Source: Anthoceros angustus
Lineage: Eukaryota > Streptophyta > Anthocerotopsida > Anthocerotales > Anthocerotaceae
Reading direction: 5' to 3'
Length of the DNA: 64,000 bases
Assembly: GCA_010909165.1 (NCBI GenBank)
Contig: VJWM01000025.1
Coordinates: 1,736,001-1,800,000 of the forward strand
The notes under the pieces are model-generated. The model searched no databases and was not told the DNA's origin. It was given only the letters and a program-made list of their open reading frames with translations. Of this stretch, positions 12,040 to 24,361 are shown in pieces; position 1 is the first letter of the stretch; the number at the start of each line of letters is the position of its first letter. The position numbers were made by a program, and so were the translations under genes.

Positions 12040-13083
12040 ATGAGAAAGAATTTTAGTGAGATAATTCTCGTTTTTAAGTTGTATCTATAAAGTAGATATG
12101 GAGCAAGTGGATGTCTACCTTGTAGGTCGTAAGGAGGAAGGAGGTTGGACGACTATTCCTACCGGGGTCCGGGATACCTGCCCGACCTCGTTGAATGAAA
12201 ATGCGAACCATTTTGGGTGGTTTTATTCTCACAAGGATAGTGTGTGTGCGTGTGTGTGTTTTTTTTAGCATGAGTATGGTGTTTTTGTGCGTGGTTGCGC
12301 GAGTGTTGTGTGGGCGGTCCCACGTGGCCCCCGAAGGCTCGACGATCTCGGGCCACAAGATGCCCGAAACGGGAGAAATTGGAAATTCACGATCGTGACG
12401 ATCGCCGCAAGCATCTCGTCACGATCACTGTGGGCTGCGCATGTTCCCGTCCGAAGCCGTGGCTGGGAGAGAGATCACATCAGTCGCCGCCAAACATGGC
12501 GCTGCAGCGGCCGTGTCGCTCGGCCTCGCCTGTCCCCTGCCGGTAGGCGCCTGATTTCCCGCTCCCCTACACCTCTGCCTGCACAGTGCCTCGCTCTGCT
12601 GTTTCCTGCCTCCCTGTCCCCCCTTCCAGCTCGGTGCGTCAAGCTCCTTGCTCGCTGGGTTTTGTTGGGTTGTGGGATTTCGCTGGATTTTCTTGCTGTG
12701 AATCCCGTTCTCTTGCCCGTGGGAGGCTTCTTGCCGAAGGTCTTTGACGGAGTGCGTGGTTTCGTTCGCAGGCCGCGGGATTCGGCTCGGCAGCCATGGC
12801 TGGAGTAGTGGGTTGTGGCGTGCTAGGCGGACGGGACGGTGCCGTTGTGCGGGTGAGTGAGTGCGGGCCTCCTGAGCTTGGATTTGGTTGTGGGTTGTTG
12901 CGTTGTTGGAGAAATTGAGGTGGGTTTGGGTGCGGGGCGGTGAGGTGAGTGTGCTGAGGGGCCGCATTGCGTGTTGCGCAGTTCGATGGAGCAGCTGTCG
13001 CTGATTTCGAACATCTTGGAGCTTGATGTGGTGCGGGCTGGCAAGCAAAATCTCGCACGATGTGGAATTTACCTCTGGCCGCT
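12040..13083. other. Upstream region and 5' UTR of the ABC1K gene
   Basis: AT-rich up to about 12170, with a TG-repeat at 12240-12260, then GC-rich. Open frames on both strands here have low-complexity composition and no family match. Probably promoter and leader of the kinase gene. Confidence 0.5.
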
Positions 13084-16000
13084 ATGGCTCAAGTGAGTAG
13101 CTTTCTAGGGACCGCGCCCGTGCAGGCTTCGTGTTCTAAGCAAAAAGCCATGAACGTGCAAGGAGCGCCGAGTGCGTGCGCGCAGAGCTCTGCGTGGCAT
13201 CGGCGGTTAAGTCTAATGAAACCTCGCAGGAGCGCACCGAGAGCTGATTTACAAGGAGTGGCAGACTTGGCTGCCTCGGGGAGGCCTAGCACTTCGAGGG
13301 CGAGCACGTCGAGACCTAGTACCTCGAGGCTTAGCGTTTCAAGGCCCAGTCCTTCGAGGGAAGCAAAGCGTGCAAGTTTCTCGTCGGTTGACAAGCCAGG
13401 TTGTTTTTTTGGTTCCCCTGACGCCTTTCTCGTTTGCAAGAAGACGGGGTTGGGAAAGTTTGGACTCTTGCTCTCACTTTCTCCTGCTACTTGCACTTGA
13501 TTCTCGCTGTGTGAGCCTGATGGTGGAATTCATGACCAGTTTTAGCAGGGAGATCGGAGACGAAGGCGAAGGCTCGCACTACTGCCCTGGGAGCACTCTG
13601 TGGAACAGGAACATCAGGCTTTGATGTAGGTTTGGATCTCGAGACTGGGGGTTGGAAGGAGGGGAACAGCGTCCGACGACGTTTGGATGAGTCTGACTGG
13701 AAACTTCCTGGTAACTGGGAGCTACTGATGGTCCTGATTTATCATAGTGCCGATTGTCAGGTTCGACGAGTATGTGTGTGGTTGCATCCTTGTGTGTAGC
13801 TTCTCAACAACACACTGCATGTTCGGAAATTATGCCAGGTGGAGTGCTGATAGAGGAGCGTGCTAAAATTGACTCTTCCACCTTCAGCAGCCTGTTCGCG
13901 GATGGAAAGCCATCAGGTCGGGAGAAGAGAACGACGTCTTCAAAAGTGAGAAGGCGGGCCCTAAAGAACGATGACAGTTTGGTGTACAAGGTGGTCAGAA
14001 AGCTTAATGGCGACGATCTTGATCTTCTACTGGAAGAAGAGTTGGTTGGCCGTGGCAGCTCAGTTTGGCACAGAGGTAATGGCAAGCTTGCCATTACCAA
14101 GACTGCTAGTGGTGCACAAAAGCCAGCACCCTCCAGGCCGTTGGAAACTGTGGTGGTTGGGATGTCTCAAGGCGTCAATGGGACGTATAGCGATTTTGCA
14201 GCGCAGGTGGGGACTGGTTTCCCAGAGTTGGTTGACGTAGAAGGAAGCACTTATTGGGAAGAAGCTGTTTCCGAAGCAGCTGGCAATCTGCAACGCAGGA
14301 AGAGTTTGCAAGGCAAGAGCAGCTCTGACAATGGAGGCCGCCCGAAGGGAAGGGATGACAATGCCAGTGCTCAGCAAGGGCCCTTACATGTGCCACGGAG
14401 GACACTCATCAGCAAGTGCTTGGAGAATGACAGGAGGGTAATTGCGGAGGGTATCAACTGGGTATCTCATGTGGCACTTCCCGGGATGAAGGCAGCTGTT
14501 GATGACTTCGTAGGCTTAGAACGTGTACAGGTTCTTGAACCTCTGCCGACACGAGCTCCTTCATGGCCTCAGCCCTCTTATCCAGGTATTTGCGCTATGT
14601 CATTAGCCTACACTGACCTGGATGTTAGGTAGACCAATGGGTGTGAATTGTTAGTCTGCCACCTCTTGCACCAGAAGTTTCTTCTCCTGCTTACGGCATG
14701 AAAGTGGTGTGATGTATACATACATCTTGCATACGGATCTTTCATTGTGCGGAAATGCGTGCTACTTCTGATCATCTTCTCGAAACAGGACTTTCTGGGA
14801 AAGAACTTGTCCAGGCGGATATTCAGGCTTTGCAAGATTATGTGGGTGTGGTACAAAAATGGTGCTCTCTGTGGTTTACTCCACTTCAAGAGACCTATGA
14901 CGCTGAGGAAGTGGCAACCTTTTTCAGTTTGCGACCTCATCTCCTTCTTTTCCGCTTATTTGAGGTATCCTCCATGTTGATACTGGCTATGTGCTGGCCC
15001 CACTTTTCTGCTGCCTACTGAAGAGGGTCTTGTTGCATAGCGTGCAGATTTGCCATGCCCTAAAATGTTTGCTCAATCTGGTGATCAATACTTTGTGGAT
15101 GTGTCCTAGGTGTCTGCGGCGCTTGGCTTTGTTGCATTACAGACAATGGTGGACAGGGCTGTCTCAGCAACGAGGGGTGACTCAGAGCTAGAAGACGAGA
15201 CAGAAGATGTCACACGCAAGGGTGCTGAAAGGCTGAAGCTTTGTCTTGTGAGGCTGGGTCCTGCCTTTATTAAAGGTAATGGTCAAGAAAAATCGAGTGA
15301 TGTCTTACCAGCACATTTCATAGTCATGCTCAGAAGGATAATCCAATGCGTCTGAACGTTTCCTGTTTGCAGTTGCCCAGTCAATTTCTGCCAGACCTGA
15401 TTTGATTGGGTCAGCCACCGCCAAGGTAACTTGCCGTCCAGAAACTTTTGAACCTGCAGCGGATCTTCATGCAATACGAATGCTGACTTTGATTGCTACT
15501 GCCATACCTGGTATTAGGTGCTTGCAGAACTCCAAGATCGACTACCTCCCTTTGCAAATGAGGAAGCAATCGCTATCATCGAAGAAGAACTGGGAAGACC
15601 TATAAATGAGCTGTTTTCATATATTTCTGATGAACCTGTGGCAGCAGCCTCCTTTGGCCAGGCACGTGTAAATATTTGCTGTGTCAAACGTGTTTGCAAG
15701 TTGTTGGATGTTCAGGACTCAAGGTGTTTCACCTCTTTACTGGGTGCCTCCGAGCTTTATACAAACGTATTCCCTGAGCTTGACAATCTATTTTTCTTAA
15801 TTCAGGTCTACAAGGGCCGTACTGTACATGGAGAAGAGGTGGCTGTGAAGGTTCAGCGTCCAGGTGTTCTGTTTTCAGTAGCTCGAGATATCTACATCCT
15901 ACGACTTGGGGTGACTATCTAAGCCTATCCTAGTACTGAAGCATCCAACTGGAATGATGTCAACATGCTTGACAATGGGTCCCACAGGCTACATTGGGTG

Positions 16001-18463
16001 ACATTTGTGGTAATGGCAGTTGGGATTGTTACGGAAAGTGGCGAAGATGAACAGTGATATATCTGTCTTGGCTGATGAGCTTGGACGGGGTCTGTATGGG
16101 GAGCTTGACTACAACATGGAGGCCGCAAATGCCAAAGAATTTCGCGTATGGATCGAACCGTTATCTCATGAAGTTTTTGGATTGTTCAAGTAGCAGTTGC
16201 TCCAGAGCTGTCGTAACATGTAGCCATCCTTCTGGCTGCTTCATTGCTTGGAGTCTGGTCAATTGCATCACAATTGGTGGTTTTTCCTTGTAGGAGGCAC
16301 ATGCTCACTTGAAGTATATCGTGGTTCCTCGTACCCTGCCTCCTATGACTACCAAGAGGGTCCTGACTATGGAATGGATGCACGGTGATCGACCTGGGGA
16401 CATGCAACTAATTGCAGAGGGGCATTCGTCGAGTGGTCAGCTGGCTAGTGTTAAGGATCGGAATGAAGCAAAGCTGCATCTCATGTCCATGGTAGGTGGC
16501 AAAGTGAGAGCGTGCTGAATCTTATCACGCTGGATTCATCGACTGTTCAGAAGGTTCTGCAGCCAGTGAACTGGTCTGGATTGCAGATATCTCAATGGAT
16601 CCTCGCTGCAGGTTAGCATGGGAGTCGAAGCATCGCTGATACAGCTTTTGGAGACTGGTGTTTTGCATGCTGATCCTCATCCTGGGAACCTTCTCTTCAC
16701 TGCGAATGGCTCCCTCGGGTAGTCCCACATCCCACCCAGAAGTCATGTGGTAACGCACGTTTCATGTTTTGGCGTTACCTGACGGTCAGTGATTGTGGTA
16801 CAGGTACTTGGACTTCGGCCTGCTTTGTCGCATGGAGAAGAAGCACCAGGCTGCCATGTTTGCATCAATCGCCCATCTTGTGAATGGAGAATGGCGTTAC
16901 CTTGCAGACGATCTAGCTGACATGGAAGTCCTGAAACCCACAACGGACCGGTTTGAACTTCAGTTGGTACGCTCCTGTTCATTCTCGGCATGTCAGTTGG
17001 GTGTAGTCATCTTTGCACCGACTGACATATGTTACTGCTACGATGTGTCATACTGTATTGTTTTCTGGACTATCTAAAGGTTCTCGTATGTGCACGTTCA
17101 GGCACTGGAAGATGCATTCGGGAGTGGCCCTGATGCTTTGGTGGTCCAGGAAGGACTGCCGAATTTCAAGTTTGGACAGGTTAGTGGTGATCTTCATGTC
17201 TTTCCTAGTGGAGTGTTCATTTTATCGGCATCTGCAGTCACTGAATATCGATGCACAGGCAGCAGGAAAGTTGTGGGAAGTCGCTGTCAAATTTCGCTTT
17301 CGGCTTCCGCCGTACTTCACGCTGGTTCTAAGGTCTTTAGCTTCTCTGGAAGGTGAGCGTCTTTCGACTTGACTGTCCCTGTCCTGCGGGATGAAGCAAT
17401 GCCTGGCCATACCAGCAAGGACTGAACTTTGTTGTACGTCCCTTGCAGGTATTGCCTTGACTGTAGACCCTGATTTCAAGATCTTCGCCTCAGCCTATCC
17501 ATATGTCGTCTCCCGGCTGCTTACGGACAACTCCGTCTCAACACGTCGAGTCCTGCACTCAGTAAGTGGCCCCATGCACTTGGCTCGCTTACATCCCTAA
17601 TTTTTTGTTTGTGGCCGTCTCCTGAGCCCCTTGGCACCTGCCATCTGGTTTCCCTCTGTGCAGCTGCTTCTGGATGGAAACAAGGAGTTCCGATGGGATC
17701 GGATCATGTCTTTCATGTCCATGGCGCAGTCAGAATCCGCGTGAGTTGTTTACCGTGCTCTAAACTTCCACACTTAAGCTCTTCCATGGATGTCTTGCTC
17801 TCGTACCAACTGTCTTGCCCGTCGGACTGAGCAGGAGGCTAGCTCTTCCTGTCGGTGTGAGTGGCGAAGAAAGCCAGCAGCCGCAACCAGAACTGATGGC
17901 CGCGATTGTCAAACTGGTCCTCTCATCCGAAGGCCATGCCATTCGGCGAGTTCTCCTAGAAGCTGTAAGCAGATCCTCCCGTTCTGCTGCTCGCGGTGTC
18001 AGATGTGACCTACCTTCTTGACCGGCTTGCCATGTTTCGAATCCAGGACACTGTCGGCCTTGCTCGCGCATTCGTGTCTGAGAAAGCAGCACCCTTGCGT
18101 CGGAAGGTCGGTGAACTCGCAGCCGCCATTTTCTACAAGGAGTGGAGCAGCAGGAGCCAGCCATCAGCCATCGGTGCAAGGCAGCCATCAGCAGCCGGGG
18201 CAGAGGGGACCGCCGGTGCTTCCCGGATGACGGGCCGCCGCTCCCTGTTCCTTCTCTCGACTCTTTTCGGAAGACTGAGGGGGTCGCCTGTGATGGCGTT
18301 GAGAGTCGGGTGGGCCTGTACAACAGTGGTATGCTTTGCCGTGGCCCTTGCACTGCACAGAGCTGCCATAGCCGCCGTGGAGAAATATGCGCTCACACCG
18401 GCCCCTGTGAAGACGAGGAAGCAAAGATGTGTCTCCGTTCCTGCAGCATTCGCTGTTGCCTAG
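13084..18463 (+). CDS. Plastid ABC1-like (UbiB/ADCK) atypical kinase
   Basis: ABC1K family atypical kinase; plant members act mostly in plastids on prenylquinone and lipid metabolism. Seventeen exons: 13084-13399, 13839-14585, 14789-14964, 15110-15275, 15373-15425, 15518-15661, 15806-15910, 16020-16145, 16294-16491, 16612-16718, 16804-16966, 17102-17179, 17238-17352, 17449-17561, 17664-17740, 17835-17964, 18047-18463, giving about 1076 residues. Family motifs in order: KVAQSISARPDL in place of the KxGQ signature, alanine-rich AAASFGQVYKG, VAVKVQRPG lysine, ELDYNMEAANA (ExD), HADPHPGNL and YLDFGLLCRM (DFG). The Ser/Arg-rich N-terminus (a five-residue RPSTS-type repeat) looks like a transit peptide. 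The C-terminus has a hydrophobic segment near WACTTVVCFAVALAL. The intron after exon 6 has a GC donor (15662). The last exon start is less certain. Start could also be 13060. ABC1K subgroup not assigned. Confidence 0.92.
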
Positions 18464-18905
18464 CGGAGACGGTGGTTCTGGCGGGACTGTCAGATTTACG
18501 TAGACTATGTGCCATGACAGGGCCAGCAAGTTTCGTTTAATTGCCAGTTGGGTTTTGTCGGAAGACGGGATGTGGAAACGTAGTGTTTTGTGTGGATGAC
18601 GATGCGAAACGCCGTGTGGAACCCCGAACTGGATCTTGTCATCAGTCCAGGTGGCTGGCATGTGCGTCGGGAAGGGAAGGCTCGTGATGTGGCGCAATAA
18701 GCCGGCGGGAGCTCGGATAAAATCGGCAACGCTAAGCCGCCTTGGTGGACGAGATTGTCTGGAAGGCAGCCTTGGAACTCTGCTGCCGTTTGTTCGAGCT
18801 GTTGCTCATCAAATTTGTGAACCCGGGGCTTGAGGATTCCAAGACCTGATTGGTTGAAGACTTGATTAGCGAGCTAAGCTAATTGAAGCGAGCGGCGGTG
18901 TGAAG
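18464..18905. other. 3' UTR of ABC1K and leader of AWPM-19 gene
   Basis: No coding sequence recognised. The two genes are in the same orientation with about 440 bp between stop and start. Confidence 0.55.
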
Positions 18906-19724
18906 ATGGCGATGCAATTGGGTCGGGGCATGCTGACCCCTCTGGTCATCGTGATTTTCTGGCTGACATGTGTGGAGCTGGCCATAGCTGCCTGGGGGAT
19001 CAACCGATACTTCAACGCGCAAGCTGTCTTCGGTTCGTCCATTCTTTCCCGCCTTCTTTGCAGCTTCCACAGCGTTGGGTCTTGGTGATTGAAGTGATTG
19101 GATTGGACTGGATTGGTGGCTGCCTTCAGGAAACTCGGCGACGCCCTTCCTGCTGCTCATCGCCTTGATTTCTGGAGTGGTGGGAGCTGCCTCTCTCTTC
19201 TCCACAATTCACCACCTCCGCCTGTGGCGACAGGACAGCTTGGCAGCGGCGGCGGCCACTGCACTCATCGACTTGATGCTCTCCCTTCTTGCCTTGGGGT
19301 ACGGAGCTTATTACTCGTGGAAATCCCCCCCTGCGGAATCACTGCTCGAATTACAGCGAATCCGAATTCATCCTGACTGATCTGTGTGTCGACGTCTTGC
19401 AGATTTGCGTCTAAGGAGATCCACATGAGCGGCCGAGACCGCAGACTGGTAAGAGCTGATGAATTAATTCTTCTTGTTAAGGGCGGCCGGGACCGCAGAC
19501 TGGTGAGAGTTGATGAATAATTTCTTCTTGTTAAGATGTAAATCCTTGTTAGGCCTGGGGAGCCTCATCGTGTGGAGATGTCTTTGCAGAGGGTTCTGGA
19601 AGCTTTCGTCATCATCCTGGCCGGATTGAAGCTCTTCAAAGTCTTGACGTTGCATACGGGACTCTTCCTCACCGACTACGATGAGGAAGGAGGCGCGTAC
19701 ACGTCCAAGGGTGGCACGACTTGA
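18906..19724 (+). CDS. AWPM-19-like plasma-membrane protein
   Basis: Four exons: 18906-19032, 19130-19298, 19403-19448, 19590-19724; 158 residues. Joined reading gives AVFGNSATPFLLLIALISG and VVGAASLF, then WRQDSLAAAAATALID, FASKEIHMSGRDRRL and RVLEAFVIILAGLKLF. These match the AWPM-19 family, small proteins with four membrane helices, known from ABA-treated and cold-hardened cereal cells; one rice member transports ABA. Length agrees with the family (about 150-180). All splice sites are GT-AG and phases agree. The frame initiates at ATG 18906; a GTG two codons upstream is ignored. The third intron contains a second copy of the exon 3 tail and donor, described separately. Transport function here is inference. 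Confidence 0.9.
19427..19538 (+). repeat. 54-bp tandem duplication covering exon 3 tail and 5' splice site of AWPM-19
   Basis: Two copies of a 54-base unit, about 19427-19480 and 19481-19534. Each carries gaccgcagactggt followed by an A- or G-agag donor context. The second potential donor is at 19503. Using it would extend exon 3 by 54 bases without a stop. Confidence 0.88.
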
Positions 19725-20062
19725 GAAGCAGCAGCATTGTTCTGTACAGAAGGCGGATTTCTGCCGCCTGTAGCTGAGGCGTGGTATGGATCTGCAGAAG
19801 CATATGGACCTACTCTCGGCTGATCTGCCAAAACCTAGCCAATTCTTTGGCCATGGCGGTTTGCCTCTTCGTTGGAGATCTAGTGGTGGGCATCCACGGC
19901 TTCGACACTTAGAACAACGATGCAAATGTTTTATAAATAATTGTAACATGTTTGATAATATACCGTTAAATCAGAGATGATAGGAACATTGTACTGGGTA
20001 GTGCACTCGTTGTTTACTTCGGTATTATTCATATAAGTTGAATATATATGTAGAACTATCGT

Positions 20063-21447
20063 CTACTTTCTGTACGTCCGACCCTCCAGATCACAAGCAC
20101 CCTCATCACACTCCAACGCCCCCCATCGGGCGTCTACTCGTCTACAGGGAAACTGAGTCTTGCCCAAACTGTGAAAAAGACAAAACTTCAGCGCGCCTCA
20201 CGGCAACCAAAATTCACTCGACGACAACACAGGCGCCAAACAGAGGGCAGCTGATTCGTACCTTCTGTTAACGACGTTGTGGACACGGCACATCCACTGA
20301 GCCAGATCTGCCCCTGACCCTGCTTGTACCGGATTCGTTCTGGGAGGCACACAAGTGTTGTCAGCTCGGACGGACCCGAAACTGTGAATGCAGTCAGGGG
20401 ACGCAAGCGAAAACACTGGTCCCTTACTTCAACACATCCTTGAAGTGATCCGCGCATACTTTGCAAGGATACATCCTCGACAATATCAGCATCTACGTAA
20501 CAAAAACATCAGCACCAGAAAAGCCTTGTTAGCACAGCAACGGATCGAGTGCCAGTAATGCAACTGGACGAGCAAGGCAGCGTGTCCCTACTCACCAATT
20601 CCTTCACATCCCGCTGCTGCTGTCGAGTCGGCTTTTCGGGAAACTGATGAAAAACAAGCACGAGGCAATGAGGGTTTCGAAAACCCTACCCCTCATGTAG
20701 CAGCAGACAGAAGCGCTAAGGAGGATGCAGACAAGCTGACAGAATCGGCAACCTGATTTCTGTGGAGAGACGCTGCTGCTCAACCCCGTCATAGCTCACC
20801 ATCATCACTCACAACTCATCATCTCAACTCAGCAGCACAAGCACTGACTAGGACCTGAGCGGCAAGCGTGTGCAGAAAAGTCCAGGTAGCGCGGCCCAGC
20901 TCCTCCTTACTGACCGCGTTCCCCGACCTCGACTGCCTCCATGCAAAAGAACCAGACCGCGTGAGCGACGCGACAATCCCCAAAGAAAAAAAAAACCTTC
21001 CTCCCGACCCTTCCTCAATTCAAACAAGCTCACCTCCACCTCTGCGTCTTGCGGCACCACCAGCATCCCCATCCCTCTCGCCGCGGCAACAGAGCTCAGC
21101 TGCTGGCTCACCTCCACTCCCACATTCCTCCGCTCCGAATCCACAATCCGCGCCTCCCGCGCATCTTGCACATCCTGCACCAGCCTGCCGTCTCCTCCTG
21201 CAACGTCTCTAACCCTCCGCTCCCGATCCCGCCGGGAGAAGACAAGCCCCGCCAGCGGAACCCCAAACCCTTGCCCTTGCGACGACCCCTGCTGCTGCCG
21301 CCTCCTGATCCATCTCTCCGCCGCCTCCTGGTCCAATTCCAGAGCGCGGGAAACAGAGTGCGCGAAATTGTGCCACGCCTGCCCCGCGCTGTGTGCAAAT
21401 TCCTGAATCCCTCGCGCGAAGTCCCGTGCCGGCCCTCCCTGCTGCAT
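20063..21447 (-). CDS. ERV1: FAD-linked sulfhydryl oxidase ERV1
   Basis: Oxidises Mia40-type import substrates in the mitochondrial intermembrane space and passes electrons on via FAD. Six exons on the minus strand: 21034-21447, 20855-20932, 20596-20643, 20428-20492, 20262-20339, 20063-20168; 262 residues. The reading gives EELGRATWTFLHTLAAQ, FPEKPTRQQQRDVKEL, MLILSRMYPCKVCADHF, NPVQAGSGADLAQWMCR, VHNVVNRSLGK and FPCRRVDARWG. The redox CxxC is C190/C193. The C-X4-C shuttle pair typical of plant ERV1 is C248/C253. Every junction is GT-AG and phase-consistent. The first 138 residues are less conserved and helical-charged; start M at 21447 was chosen over upstream in-frame codons because those give an unlikely leader. 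Expressed divergently from the NHL gene. Confidence 0.94.
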
Positions 21448-21696
21448 CTTCTCCACCACCAGAACGCAGCCAAGAAAGCTCTCGCCGCCCGACTTTAGTA
21501 CATTACATATTACAATTGTTGACATCCAATAGGACGGGACCCAATTCGTGAAACGCGCTAACACGGTGGGACAGCGTTGCCGGCACTGCAGCCTTCAGAT
21601 CCTGCGTCGAACTCGCTGCGAACGACTCAAGTCGTCTTCTTTCTCCGCAACACCAGCCGCCAGCGGCGGCAGAGAGCGCATCCCTCTCAAGCACCG

Positions 21697-21735
<39 letters not shown>

Positions 21736-22127
21736 GGGCCCTTCTTTCACTCTTCTTGCGTGCTTGTTGTCTCGCCACCTGCTTTCAGCTTCCTCATTCC
21801 ATTCCTTTTTGCACGCCATCGTTTGTCCAACTTAGATCGCCCTTCAAAAGCTTAACATTTCTCATCAACGTCTTGTGTCCCAGCTGCAAATCTCCTCCAA
21901 GATCTCTCCTCCTGAGCCTCAGGCCTCTGGACAGTGCTGATCAGTGGAGAGATCGCTTCTTATTTCGTGTTCTGACACAGGTTTTCTTGGGTTTCCCACG
22001 TCCTTCAGGTTGTGAGAAGGTCAGGATTTAGAGCCTCCCGGAGGGTGAGCTTACTCAGGGGTCATTGAGGGGACAGGCTGTGTGACAGGTTTCCAGTGAG
22101 GTGGCGGAGGATTGGAGTTGAGGATCA
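21448..22127. other. Divergent promoter region between ERV1 and NHL gene
   Basis: Contains a TTTTCG hexamer run at 21698-21735 and pyrimidine-rich leader sequence. No coding exon seen. Confidence 0.6.
21698..21735. repeat. (TTTTCG)n microsatellite
   Basis: About six perfect hexamer units in the divergent promoter. Confidence 0.95.
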
Positions 22128-22889
22128 ATGAGCAGAGCCTCCGGCGAGCGCATCTTTCCCGAGGAGGATATGTCAGTGCTTCCGCAACGCTACGGCAGCG
22201 GGCCGCCCTACCATCACATCAAGGATCCTCGGGCTTTGAAGGACAGCTCTCCGTTGCCTGTCCCGGCGACCCAGCATCGGGAGCACAACCGTAGGAAGAA
22301 GCGCAGGGGTTTTTGGCGGAAATGCTGCTGCTGTCTGTGCACCACTCTGCTGACGATTGTGCTGCTGCTAGGCATCGGTGCCCTGGTGGTGTGGCTGGTG
22401 CTTCACCCCAAGGCTCCGCAGTACTCGGTGCAGAATGTGGAGATCAACGCGCTGGCTCCGGTTGTCTTCCCCCCTCCGCCTCGTCTCGACTATGACTTCA
22501 TCTTCCAAGTGGAGGCCAACAATCCCAACACCAAGATTGGCATCTACTACGACACCATTCGGATCAACCTGTTCTACCAAGGGGTGCCCTTAGGAGACAA
22601 GACGGTTCCCAGCTTCTACCAAGGGCATCAGAACATCACTGTACTCGATATACAGCTCGACAACCCGTCTTTGCCTCTCGACCCGAGCATATCAGCGAGC
22701 CTGCTGTCGGACGTCGCCAATGGCAGCCTGCCCATCAAGGCACAAGTTCGGGTGAAAGCCAGAGTGAAGGTGGGATCTTGGAAGAGCTTTGCCTTCTGGG
22801 TCCGGGTGGATTGTGATCTGGTCATCTCTCCACCTGGAAGCCCTGGCGGGCCAAGGCTGCTTTCCAAGAAGTGCCGAGTCAAGCGGTGA
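22128..22889 (+). CDS. NHL (NDR1/HIN1-like) LEA_2 membrane protein
   Basis: Single exon, 253 residues. The N-terminus is hydrophilic and basic (NRRKKRRGFWRKCCCC), followed by a membrane helix at about residues 66-90 (LLTIVLLLGIGALVVWLVL), then the LEA_2-type domain: YSVQNVEINAL, DFIFQVEANNPNTKIGIYYD, VPLGDKTVPSFYQGHQN and a basic KAQVRVKARVKVGSWKS strand. This is the usual NHL layout of a type II anchored protein facing the wall. The cysteine cluster before the helix could be acylated. Family members act at the plasma membrane in defence and abiotic stress; the particular role here is unknown. The gene is intronless as usual for the family. Confidence 0.92.
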   Translation: MSRASGERIFPEEDMSVLPQRYGSGPPYHHIKDPRALKDSSPLPVPATQHREHNRRKKRRGFWRKCCCCLCTTLLTIVLLLGIGALVVWLVLHPKAPQYSVQNVEINALAPVVFPPPPRLDYDFIFQVEANNPNTKIGIYYDTIRINLFYQGVPLGDKTVPSFYQGHQNITVLDIQLDNPSLPLDPSISASLLSDVANGSLPIKAQVRVKARVKVGSWKSFAFWVRVDCDLVISPPGSPGGPRLLSKKCRVKR

Positions 22890-24361
22890 GCAGGAAGAGG
22901 CGGAGTGGATACAGCTGGTGTGCATGGTGTGCAGGGCACGGCATGGCATGGCATGGCTGTGAGGGGTTTTTATCCACATATCCAGCAAGCCGTGTATGCC
23001 ACTTGTGGCTAGGCTGCTTCTCCCCTCCTTTACAGCAGAGAGGTGTACATTCTTCCGTAGCTCTGTGATTGTTTCGACATTGGTAACACTTTCATCAGTC
23101 TGGGGATTCCGAATAAAAATTCATGACTCTTGTCCACCTTGCTTGTGTTAGCAGAGAGAGACATACATACCTCGGAGACAATAATATCTCAGACTGGCAT
23201 ACTCGCTTTAAAGCACCGACAGGCTCGAGTGATCTGAACAGTGTTGCTGCCACACTGTTGAATTTGACTGTACTGCACCTCCACAGATCTAGCTTTCAGC
23301 TACAGGTAAGCCAACGTGCAGCAGCCAGCAAAGTACATACAACCAGCGATAAGTACAAGTTTGAGAAGATGCCAGCATGCACGCACCAGGGCAGTCTCTC
23401 ATCCACTGGACTCCTGCTATCCAACACACTGCCATGCTTGTGACGTTCATGGAAGTGGTGTGTTATAACAGCACTGCCATGCTTGCACTAGCAGAAATCA
23501 GGATTTGGCAACCCTGACAGCAGGGTAATCACAGCTAAACGGGAAGAAAGCAAGGGGTTGTGGTCAGAGGAGAGAGTTCAAAGTTGATCACTGTGCACAC
23601 TGCACTGTGTCGCCGTTGCCTGTTGGGCGCTGGCTGTTGGGTGTTGCGCATGGCCCACACAATAGTAAAACCCCCGCTTGTTGCAACCGATGTACAGGCA
23701 GCCCATTCATGACTGCAGCTTCCATTTGAAACAGGCGATGGGTTTGCATTGAATGAGTCAGTGACTGCTGCCCTCAACTCCTCGAGGTAAACGAGGTGCG
23801 GGGAGCAGGTAATCAGAGCGTGTGTAAACAGCGGGCAGCAGCACGCAAGGAAGGGCCAAGACGGAAAGCTTGCTCGCCGCCCGGTGACCCGGACAATCGG
23901 ACCAAGAATGCGGACATGACCACCACGTCGCAGAGCAGGTTTCTAATTTGGCATCCTCTCCAATCTTGCGTCTCGTGTTAGCCTTTAGCAAGAGAGAAGA
24001 AGCGAATTTCTCATTTTCTTTTTTCCTACTCCGTTTTCTCATCGCCTCTCCTCCCTTCCTAGCCCCAGCCCCAGATCCATCTGGGCGGACTATCCCGTTA
24101 CCCCCTCTGTCCAGCCCAGCCCCACGCTAGGCGACGCCTCGCATTGTGCCCTGTTTCTCGCGCTTTGCTCGTCTTGAATTGCTCATGGCAGGTGGAATTG
24201 GGACCTCGTTTGCCTCCTGGATTGCTCTGCACCGGCAACGGCAGCGACAACGGCAGCGTTCGGCTCACTCTCAGCTGGGCGAGGTGGCTGAGAGCTGAAT
24301 CAGGCCGGGTGCAAGAGGCTGCATGCCCGCCGCCGGCTTTGCTTCCGCGTCGGGCAGTCCA
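22890..24361. other. Intergenic region
   Basis: 3' UTR of the NHL gene (a GGCAT run at 22935-22960) followed by about 1.2 kb with no gene recognised. The end, from about 24000, is pyrimidine-rich and probably the leader of the next gene. Confidence 0.5.

Noticed and set aside
12425-13058. Long minus-strand open frames opposite the ABC1K leader
   Set aside because: Low-complexity His/Thr/Pro/Asn composition, no recognisable domain and no splice-supported extension.
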